A stretch of 33,325 nucleotides of DNA, from assembly GCA_027013105.1 (NCBI GenBank), contig JALUYG010000347.1:1-33325 (forward strand), written 5' to 3'. Both the position numbers and the translations under genes were made by a program. Below are positions 16,820-23,806 of the stretch, one piece after another (the stretch's first letter is position 1; every line of letters begins with the position of its first letter). This DNA comes from Mariprofundus sp. Lineage in GTDB: Bacteria; Pseudomonadota; Zetaproteobacteria; Mariprofundales; Mariprofundaceae. Under the pieces are notes generated by a model. It saw only the letters and a program-made list of their open reading frames with translations, was not told where the DNA came from and made no database searches.

Positions 16820-19180
16820 TCAGATCGCAGAAATTTTCTCGACCCGGATTTTCCACTGGGTGTCGGAAATTTTCTCTTTCACATGCACTCTCTGGCCCTG
16901 CTCTTCGAGCGACAGCGGCACATTCTCAATCGGCGCGCCGTCATCCAGAATCACCTCCAGTTGCGCCCCGATCGGCATGGTCGAGAGCTTGATCTTCGTC
17001 TTCACAAAATTCATCGGGCAAGCCACGCCGGAGAGATCGAGCAGCACGACATCATCCGAAGCTGCTTCGGCTTTCACATCATCAGCAGGCTCTGCTTCAG
17101 ATGCTTCACCGCCATCCGCTTGCGGCACCGCTGCAAAGCGCACACCGGCCAGCTTCAGCCAGTCCGACTGCACATCGCGCAGCGCTGTCACGCCTGCCGC
17201 AGGATCGGCCAGGTCAATACTCATCAGCGCCGATTGCACAGCCTGGAAACCGGCCATCAATTCACTATCAGCCGCTGCATTGGCGGCCAGCAACCCGAAC
17301 ACCTGCGCATCTTCTTCCGGCGCCTCGCCAAACGGCACCAGAAATGCGCGCGCTGTCGAAATTGCCGAACGCCGCAACGCCGTCAGCGCCTCAGCCCAGA
17401 ACATCGCATCGATATGGGCGCGCGCAATCAGCATCTCGTATTCCGCTTCGGAGATCAGCGCATCGGACATCGACAGCACCGCACCGGCGCACTCGCCCTT
17501 CTTGTTGCCCCTGGTATTGAACGCCTCATTCTCACTCCAGTCGTAAATCAACCCTTCGACCTCTCCTGCATCGGCGACAAACGGCGCCAGAATGGCGGAA
17601 ATTCCCTCTTTGCCCAGACGCGTGGCCCAGTCATGCACCGACTCTTCACCATTGCGCCCGCTCTTATAGGCATTGAGAATGGCGATGCCCGCTTCGGGAG
17701 CATATTTGGCCGGCACAGGATCGGTGGCAAAAGCCAGCGGCGCGCCGGCCACGCCGGAACCGCCAAGATGCAGCTGATAATGCGGCACCGCCTGACCGGC
17801 CACCTTCTTGGCCATGCCGTGAAACCCCAGATCGGCAATATGGTGACGGGCGCAAGAGTGCTGACAGCCGGAGGCCTTAACGGTAATTCCGGCCAGTGTC
17901 GCATCGGTTTTGAAACCTTCCATCAGAGGTCGCAAGGCCGCCGCCAGACCGCGACTGGAGGTGATGCCCAGACGACAGGTTTCCGTACCCGGACAGGCCA
18001 CCACATCGGCAATCGAACGGGCATATTCGGTATGCAGACCGGCATCGTGCAGCAGCTTGAGCGCCGCATCGACCTTGTCCGCATCCACATGATTGATCAC
18101 CACGCCCTGCTCCGCCGTCACCCGCAGCGCCTCAACGCCAGCCGCACGCGCCGCATCGGCGACAGCATGGCACTGGGCCGGCGTCAGATCGCCACGAAAC
18201 AGATTGAGCAGTATCGCTTTCTTGCCGTTATGCTGATCCACCACACCGGATTTGGAGCACGGCAACGCACCGGTCGGCCTGCGCCAGCCGGCTTCTGCAT
18301 AACCATGATCATCGGCATGCGTGGATGCAATCACGGCGCGCTGTTTTTTATACTCTTCAATGAAGCCCTCCGCCCCGAGCTTCTGCGCCACATATTTCAG
18401 GCGGGCGCGAGCGCGGCGTTTGCGATCCGAATACTTAAAGTGCATACGCATCAATGCTTCGCCGACCAGCAGCATTTCGGACTCGGGCACGAAATCCTCC
18501 AGCAGCAGCGCACCCATCGGCTGTGACGACAAGCCGCCCGCAGCCCACACCTGAAATCCGTGGACGCCATCCTGTTCGGCGGCGATAAAACCGATATCAT
18601 GCATGCCGCCCAAGCCGCAATCGGTGGCGCAACCGGAGAAATTCACCTTAAATTTGCGCGGAAACTGCTGCGCCAGCGGATGACGCAGAAAATACTCGGC
18701 GAAACGACGCGCATGCACGCTCACATCGGCATGCTCCGCCGGACATGAGCCGGCCAGAAAACAGGAGGAAACATTGCGCACAGTATTGCCACAGGCCTCA
18801 CGCGTGGTTAGCCCGGCTGCATCGAGACGGCGCAGAAAAGCGACAACATCATCCAGCGCCACAAAATTGGCCTGAATATCCTGCCGCGTGGTGACATGCG
18901 CCAGCTTCTCGGGCGCTTCAGTGAGCGTGCCATCGGTTGGCAACTGACCAGTGTAATCCTCCACGCAATCACCGATCACATCGAGCTGATCCGGCGTCAG
19001 ACTGCCGCCCGGCAACTTGACACGCACCATCTGCACGCCTTCCTGACGCTGACCATAGACGCCCATCTGCAACCGAAACGGCGTAAACCGCTCTTCAGAC
19101 ATCGTGCCGGCGCGAAACGCCTTGTAGCCCGCCTCAAACTCATCCACATCGGATGTTTGCGTAAATTGAAACTCTGTCAT
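16820..19180 (-). CDS. Siroheme sulfite/nitrite reductase with C-terminal extension including a TusA-like domain
   Basis: Siroheme/4Fe-4S motifs NFSGCATDCGLGGMHDIGF, CPGTETCRLGITSSRG, SGCQHSCARHHIADLGFHG; C-terminus LLDLSGVACPMNFVKTKIKLSTMPIGAQLEVILDDG (TusA Cys-Pro motif). Confidence 0.88.
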   Translation of the reverse strand: MTEFQFTQTSDVDEFEAGYKAFRAGTMSEERFTPFRLQMGVYGQRQEGVQMVRVKLPGGSLTPDQLDVIGDCVEDYTGQLPTDGTLTEAPEKLAHVTTRQDIQANFVALDDVVAFLRRLDAAGLTTREACGNTVRNVSSCFLAGSCPAEHADVSVHARRFAEYFLRHPLAQQFPRKFKVNFSGCATDCGLGGMHDIGFIAAEQDGVHGFQVWAAGGLSSQPMGALLLEDFVPESEMLLVGEALMRMHFKYSDRKRRARARLKYVAQKLGAEGFIEEYKKQRAVIASTHADDHGYAEAGWRRPTGALPCSKSGVVDQHNGKKAILLNLFRGDLTPAQCHAVADAARAAGVEALRVTAEQGVVINHVDADKVDAALKLLHDAGLHTEYARSIADVVACPGTETCRLGITSSRGLAAALRPLMEGFKTDATLAGITVKASGCQHSCARHHIADLGFHGMAKKVAGQAVPHYQLHLGGSGVAGAPLAFATDPVPAKYAPEAGIAILNAYKSGRNGEESVHDWATRLGKEGISAILAPFVADAGEVEGLIYDWSENEAFNTRGNKKGECAGAVLSMSDALISEAEYEMLIARAHIDAMFWAEALTALRRSAISTARAFLVPFGEAPEEDAQVFGLLAANAAADSELMAGFQAVQSALMSIDLADPAAGVTALRDVQSDWLKLAGVRFAAVPQADGGEASEAEPADDVKAEAASDDVVLLDLSGVACPMNFVKTKIKLSTMPIGAQLEVILDDGAPIENVPLSLEEQGQRVHVKEKISDTQWKIRVEKISAI

Positions 19181-19197
19181 TTTTAACCTCAGGATTC

Positions 19198-19260
19198 ACC
19201 ACTGAGGACACGAAGAGCACGAAGGAATAAAAGCTTCGTGTGCTTCGTGTACTTCGTGGT
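19198..19260. repeat. Inverted period-9 repeats, CACGAAG family
   Basis: ACCACTGAGGACACGAAGAGCACGAAGG ... CTTCGTGTGCTTCGTGTACTTCGTGGT. Confidence 0.85.
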
Positions 19261-19266
19261 TAAAAA

Positions 19267-20088
19267 TTATTGCCCGAACTTGAGTTCGCAGGCCTGCTCG
19301 TAGGTGACCAGGTCGGTAATGGTCGGGTTTTCTCCGCACAGCGGACAGGCCGGATCCTTGTGCAGTTTCAATTTTTTCCACTCCATGCGCAACGCATCGA
19401 ACACCATCAATCTGCCAGCCAGTGAATCACCGATGCCTAATAATTCCTTGATCGCTTCCACCGCCTGAATGGTGCCAACCGCACCGGCCAGCGCGCCGAG
19501 AATACCCGCCTCGGAGCAGGAGGGCACCAGTCCTGCCGGCGGCGGTTCGGGATAGAGGCAACGATAGCATGGTGCGCCCTTTTCCTGATGCGGCTTAAAC
19601 GTCGCCACCTGCCCTTCAAAGCGAAACATGGCGCCGGAAATCAGCGGCTTCTTCTCGAAATAGCAGGCGTCGTTGACCAGAAAACGGGTCGGGAAATTGT
19701 CGCAACCGTCGATAATAAGATCATACTCACGAACAATCTCGCGCACATTCTCTTCCGTAATGAAGTAGTTGTAGGTGTTCACCTTCACATCCGGATTGAG
19801 CGCCTGCATGGTCTCGCGCGCGCTCTCCACCTTCGGCATGCCGATGCGATCCTGATTATGAATTATCTGGCGTTGCAAGTTGGACGAATCCACCACATCG
19901 GCATCGGCGATGCCGATCGTGCCGACGCCTGCTGCCGCCAGATAATAGGCAACCGGCGAACCCAGCCCGCCGGCGCCAATCATAAACACTTTGGATTCGA
20001 GCAGTTTAGACTGCCCTTCCGCGCCCACTTCCGGCAAAATAATATGGCGCGAATAGCGCTCGATCTGTTCTTCCGTAAAATCAATCAT
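19267..20088 (-). CDS. MoeB/ThiF/HcyF-family E1-like sulfur-carrier adenylyltransferase
   Basis: RYSRHIILPEVGAEGQSKLLESKVFMIGAGGLGSP, DGCDNFPTRFLVND, PEPPPAGLVPSCSEAGILG, CxxC zinc ligands CYRC and CPLC. Confidence 0.92.
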   Translation of the reverse strand: MIDFTEEQIERYSRHIILPEVGAEGQSKLLESKVFMIGAGGLGSPVAYYLAAAGVGTIGIADADVVDSSNLQRQIIHNQDRIGMPKVESARETMQALNPDVKVNTYNYFITEENVREIVREYDLIIDGCDNFPTRFLVNDACYFEKKPLISGAMFRFEGQVATFKPHQEKGAPCYRCLYPEPPPAGLVPSCSEAGILGALAGAVGTIQAVEAIKELLGIGDSLAGRLMVFDALRMEWKKLKLHKDPACPLCGENPTITDLVTYEQACELKFGQ

Positions 20089-20105
20089 GATAACTCCGTA
20101 AGGAG

Positions 20106-20164
20106 TAAGGTGTAAGGGGTGAGGGGTAGACTTCCGCCTGACCCCTTACACCTGACACCTCACT
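20106..20164. repeat. Inverted GTGAGGGGT/TGTAAGGGG-type repeats
   Basis: AGGTGTAAGGGGT pairs perfectly with ACCCCTTACACCT; same family as 13009-13078. Confidence 0.8.
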
Positions 20165-20171
20165 CAAAAAA

Positions 20172-21107
20172 TCAAACTTCGATGCCCTTGAATAGATCGG
20201 TGGACATATAGCGTTCGGCCATGGAGGGCAGAATCACCACAATGCGTTTACCTTGCATCTCCGGGCGTGCAGCCACCTTGAGCGCCGCCGCCACGGCTGC
20301 GCCGGAGGAGATACCGCCGGGAATGCCCTCTTCACTGGAGAGGCGACGCGCCATCTCAAAGGCTTCGTCGTTGGTCACTTTGACCGCGCCATCGAGGATA
20401 TCGACATTCAGATTCTTCGGGATAAAGCCAGCGCCGATGCCCTGAATCTTGTGCGGCCCGGGCGCTTCTCCGGAAATCACCGGCGAATCAGCCGGCTCCA
20501 CAGCAAACGCCTTAAAATCAGGGTTGCGCTGTTTGATCACTTCAGCAACGCCGGTAATGGTGCCGCCCGTACCCACACCTGCGACAATCGCATCAACATT
20601 GCCATCCGTATCGGCCCAGATCTCCTCGGCCGTAGTCTGGCGATGAACCTCCGGATTGGCCGGATTTTCAAACTGCTGCGGCATGAATGCGCCATCTGTT
20701 TCAGCGACAATTTCTGTAGCTTTGGCAATCGCGCCTTTCATGCCCTTCTCAGCAGGCGTCAATACCAGTTCCGCCCCCAGCAACTTAAGCAGCTTACGCC
20801 GTTCCAGACTCATCGACTCCGGCATGGTCAGAATACAACGGTAGCCCTTGGCGCGCGCCACAAAGGCCAGCGCAATGCCGGTATTGCCGGAGGTCGGTTC
20901 GACAATCACGCCGCCCGCCTTAAGGCGGCCATCGGCCTCCGCCGCTTCAATCATCGCCTTGCCGATGCGATCCTTGACCGAATTGAGCGGATTATAAAAT
21001 TCACACTTGGCAATGATTTCAGCCCCGGAATCCGCGCCAATCCGGTTCAATCGAACCAGCGGCGTATTGCCGATCGTTTCCGCTGCATTGTTATATATCG
21101 CCATCAT
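20172..21107 (-). CDS. cysM: Cysteine synthase (CysK/CysM family)
   Basis: [65 protein letters not shown]. Confidence 0.92.
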   Translation of the reverse strand: MMAIYNNAAETIGNTPLVRLNRIGADSGAEIIAKCEFYNPLNSVKDRIGKAMIEAAEADGRLKAGGVIVEPTSGNTGIALAFVARAKGYRCILTMPESMSLERRKLLKLLGAELVLTPAEKGMKGAIAKATEIVAETDGAFMPQQFENPANPEVHRQTTAEEIWADTDGNVDAIVAGVGTGGTITGVAEVIKQRNPDFKAFAVEPADSPVISGEAPGPHKIQGIGAGFIPKNLNVDILDGAVKVTNDEAFEMARRLSSEEGIPGGISSGAAVAAALKVAARPEMQGKRIVVILPSMAERYMSTDLFKGIEV

Positions 21108-21127
21108 CTACTCCTTATCAATAACCT

Positions 21128-21289
21128 TTTCACCGCAGAGTTACGCAGAGTAAAAATAATCTCATTATCCACCGCGCTGTTGTAAATGCCTTTCTGTATC
21201 ACAACAAAACCACAACTTCAGCCACTGATACACACGAATGAAACACAGATATTACTTCCAGGTTTTACTCTGCGTAACCCAGCGGTGAA
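21128..21289. repeat. Inverted repeat pair of about 27 bp arms (CACCGCAGAG/ACGCAGAG family)
   Basis: TTTCACCGCAGAGTTACGCAGAGTAAAA at 21128-21155 versus TTTTACTCTGCGTAACCCAGCGGTGAA at 21263-21289. Confidence 0.75.
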
Positions 21290-21316
21290 TACTTTTGACT
21301 GTTGAAAAATCCCGAT

Positions 21317-21429
21317 GCGACCCATGGAAGGGTCGCCAACATCAAACGCCCCTGTTTGATGTTGTGAGCATAAAGAAAACCACGCTTTTCTCTATGCGTC
21401 AGAGCAAAAAGTCATGGACGACTTTTTGC
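21317..21429. repeat. Array of four consecutive hairpins with 6-nt loops
   Basis: GCGACCC/GGGTCGC; CAACATCAAAC/GTTTGATGTTG; GCATAAAGAAAA/TTTTCTCTATGC (one mismatch); GCAAAAAGTC/GACTTTTTGC. Confidence 0.85.
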
Positions 21430-21436
21430 GGGTCAA

Positions 21437-21676
21437 TCAGCCTTCGATCACATCCTGTTCGATGGGGGCCACTTTCACCCCCTGATCGGCCAGCCATGCC
21501 GTCGCCGCCTCGACCACGTCGCTTTCACCATCGATCTCCAGACCAACCAGCCCCATATGATTCTTCACTTCCGCAGTTCGAATGTTGGTCACCACATTGA
21601 ACTCCTTGCCCAGCTTCCAGATCAGCGGCTCGCGCACGGTCGATTCATCAAATGTCAGATATACTCGTAATTTCAT
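21437..21676 (-). CDS. Stand-alone NIL-domain protein
   Basis: MKLRVYLTFDESTVREPLIWKLGKEFNVVTNIRTAEV...GLVGLEIDGESDVVEAATAWLADQGVKV resembles the NIL domain of MetN. Confidence 0.8.
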   Translation of the reverse strand: MKLRVYLTFDESTVREPLIWKLGKEFNVVTNIRTAEVKNHMGLVGLEIDGESDVVEAATAWLADQGVKVAPIEQDVIEG

Positions 21677-21708
21677 AACAACTCCTTCGTTATAGCCATG
21701 AACTGAAG

Positions 21709-21818
21709 CCGGATATTTGTTCGAGAGCAAGGCTTGGCAAATGCGGGAAGCGGAGCGTATTGGAAATACGTGAGCATCGCAGCATTTGCCGTAACGCAGC
21801 TATCGGACAAACAGTCGG
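21709..21818. repeat. Imperfect palindromic (cruciform-like) intergenic element
   Basis: Nested arms: TTTGTTCGAGAG/CTATCGGACAAA, GGCAAATGC/GCATTTGCC, CGTATT-GGA-AATACG. Confidence 0.7.
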
Positions 21819-21820
21819 TT

Positions 21821-22099
21821 TCAGCGACCGCCTGCGATGGCCGGCACGATGGAAACTTCATCGCCATCCTTCAATGCAGTACCACGCCCATCCATAAAGC
21901 GGACATCTTCATCATTGACATAGACATTCACAAAACGGCGGATCTCGCCGTTGTCATCACACAGGCGCTCTTTCAGGCCAGGATGCGCCGCTTCCAGATT
22001 TTCGATCACCTCACCGACATTGGCGCCGTCAATGGTCACTTCATCAGCGCCGCCGGTCAGCTTACGCAGCGGGGTGGGAATTCGTACAGATACACTCAT
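21821..22099 (-). CDS. CysO/MoaD/ThiS-type sulfur carrier protein, C-terminus -GGR
   Basis: [21 protein letters not shown]...[18 protein letters not shown]...[17 protein letters not shown]; closely resembles mycobacterial CysO. Confidence 0.88.
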   Translation of the reverse strand: MSVSVRIPTPLRKLTGGADEVTIDGANVGEVIENLEAAHPGLKERLCDDNGEIRRFVNVYVNDEDVRFMDGRGTALKDGDEVSIVPAIAGGR

Positions 22100-22120
22100 T
22101 TGTTTCTCCTTTCAGTTATT

Positions 22121-22187
22121 CACCACGAAGTTCACGAAGAAACCACAGCCATCAATATTTCGTGCTCTTCGTGTACTTCGTGGTTAA
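22121..22187. repeat. Inverted period-9 repeats, CACGAAG family (second copy)
   Basis: CACCACGAAGTTCACGAAGAAA ... TTTCGTGCTCTTCGTGTACTTCGTGGTTAA; shares the 21-mer CTTCGTGTACTTCGTGGTTAA with the copy at about 19243-19263. Confidence 0.85.
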
Positions 22188-22197
22188 TCTTTTTTTC

Positions 22198-23445
22198 TCA
22201 GGCTGCCGCCTGAAAACCATCGGCTTCAGCCAATGCATCAAAATCTTTCAGGCTGGCGTCGATAATGCGCGGCTTGTTAATAGCATCGAGCACCGCTTCC
22301 TGCGTTTTCAGGCCATTGCCGGTGATGCAGAGCACAATCGACTCGTCGCGTGGCAACTTGCCCGACTCAATCATCTTTTTGGCGCAGCCCAGCGTCACAC
22401 CGCCGGCCGTCTCGGCGAAAATACCTTCGGTTTCCGCCAGTAGTTTCATGGCATCAATCACTTCCTGATCGGACACATCTTCCGCCCATCCGCCGGTTTC
22501 ATTGATCACGCGATTGGCATAAAAACCGTCGGCCGGATTGCCGATCGCCAGCGATTTTGCGACAGTATCGGCGATAACCGGATGAATCAGGTCGGTGCCG
22601 TCCTTCACCGATTTGGCAATCGGCGAACAGCCGGTGGCCTGCGCGCCGTAGACAGCCGTGCCGTTATCCTCAATCAGACCCAGTTTGATAAACTCTTTGA
22701 TCGACTTGTGCACCTTGGTGCAGAGCGAACCCGACGCCATCGGCACCACCACATGCTTCGGCGCTTTCCAGCCCAGCTGCTCCATCATCTCATAACCCAG
22801 CGATTTGGAGCCTTCTGCATAAAACGGGCGCACATTCACATTCACAAAGGCCCAGCCATATTTGCCGGCCACCTCCGAGCAGAGACGGTTCACATCGTCA
22901 TACTTGCCCTTGATGCCGATAATACGCGTGCCGAAAATACCCGCGCCGAGCACCTTGCCCTGCTCCAGGTCGTGCGGAATAAACACATAGGACTCCAGCC
23001 CCGCCGCCGCCGCATTGGCCGCCACGGAGCCGGCCAGATTACCGGTCGAGGCGCAGGCCACCGTCTTGAAGCCAAACTCGACAGCCTTGGACAAGGCCAC
23101 GGAGACGACGCGATCTTTGAATGAGAGCGTCGGATAGCAGACCGAATCGTTTTTGATATAGAGCTCGGAGACGCCCAGCGCCTTCTCCAGGTTCTTCGCC
23201 CGCACCAACGGCGTAAAGCCGTTCTGCGCACCCACGCTCGGCTCGCCCTCGATCGGCAGCAGCTCTTTATAGCGCCACATCGTCTGCGGCCGCGACTCGA
23301 TCAGTTCGCGGGTAAAATAGCCATCGAGTTTTTCATAATCATAGACCACTTCCAGCGGCCCGAAACAGAACTCGCAAACATGCGTCGGCTGGATATCGTA
23401 TTCCTGACCGCACTCTCTGCATTTTAATGCACGAACTATGTTCAT
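22198..23445 (-). CDS. thrC: Threonine synthase-family PLP enzyme with N-terminal zinc ribbon
   Basis: CRECGQEYDIQPTHVCEFCFGPLE, PLP-lysine motif PTLSFKDRVVSVAL, ACASTGNLAGSVAANAAAAG, TETAGGVTLG-like FAETAGGVTLG; start MNIVRALKC after the riboswitch. Confidence 0.88.
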   Translation of the reverse strand: MNIVRALKCRECGQEYDIQPTHVCEFCFGPLEVVYDYEKLDGYFTRELIESRPQTMWRYKELLPIEGEPSVGAQNGFTPLVRAKNLEKALGVSELYIKNDSVCYPTLSFKDRVVSVALSKAVEFGFKTVACASTGNLAGSVAANAAAAGLESYVFIPHDLEQGKVLGAGIFGTRIIGIKGKYDDVNRLCSEVAGKYGWAFVNVNVRPFYAEGSKSLGYEMMEQLGWKAPKHVVVPMASGSLCTKVHKSIKEFIKLGLIEDNGTAVYGAQATGCSPIAKSVKDGTDLIHPVIADTVAKSLAIGNPADGFYANRVINETGGWAEDVSDQEVIDAMKLLAETEGIFAETAGGVTLGCAKKMIESGKLPRDESIVLCITGNGLKTQEAVLDAINKPRIIDASLKDFDALAEADGFQAAA

Positions 23446-23477
23446 GTGCCTATCTCCAGTTTCGACTCGTCCAGAAA

Positions 23478-23506
23478 CAAAAAACCTCCGCGATGAAGCG
23501 AAGGTT
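23478..23506 (-). terminator. Rho-independent terminator in the leader (riboswitch expression platform)
   Basis: Minus strand AACCTTCGC-TTCATC-GCGGAGGTT followed by TTTTTG; 9-bp stem with one wobble. Confidence 0.85.
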
Positions 23507-23544
23507 GTATCATAGAGAATGCACGCGTGCATCAGACTGAACAA

Positions 23545-23683
23545 CCCGCATCATCGCTCCCTTGAGGTCTCCCTCTCAGGCAGGCATTGGCACCATTCTC
23601 CTCGGACTCCATCAGGAATCGTTGGCCGGTTGCCGCAGTTTCACAGGGCCTGCACCCTCCACTGCTCTGGATAAGCCGGATTT
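23545..23683 (-). promoter_or_regulatory. SAM-I (S-box) riboswitch aptamer upstream of thrC
   Basis: Minus strand CTTATCCAGAGCAGTGGAGGGTGCAGGCCCTGTGAAACTGCGGCAACC...GGTGCCAATGCCTGCC...GAGGGAG...GCGATGATG matches S-box core elements. Confidence 0.92.
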
Positions 23684-23698
23684 AATATGTAGCGGCGA

Positions 23699-23726
23699 AT
23701 TATCGTGCCGATTTTTCAAAACGCAA
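23699..23726 (-). promoter_or_regulatory. Candidate sigma70-type promoter for the riboswitch-thrC transcript
   Basis: Minus strand TTGCGT-16 nt-GATAAT directly upstream of the aptamer. Confidence 0.5.
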
Positions 23727-23806
23727 CCATTAATGCGAACAGGCGCACCGGAACTTGACAGTATTACTCAGCCTTACGACGATGCCGGCCACCATGGAGG
23801 CGCGTT

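Noticed and set aside
16883-18526. 547-aa plus-strand ORF opposite the sulfite reductase
   Set aside because: Antisense to a motif-supported gene; Arg/His-rich composition typical of shadow ORFs in GC-rich DNA.
19196-19381. Small minus-strand ORF containing NHEVHEAHEAF
   Set aside because: The peptide is a translation of the CACGAAG repeat; overlaps the E1 gene out of frame.
21734-22213. Plus-strand ORF (159 aa) containing HHEVHEE
   Set aside because: Antisense to the carrier gene and reads through the CACGAAG repeat; no credible domain.
23445-23544. Upstream extension of the thrC ORF to 23544
   Set aside because: This stretch is the riboswitch expression platform and terminator; the real start is MNIVRALKC at 23445.
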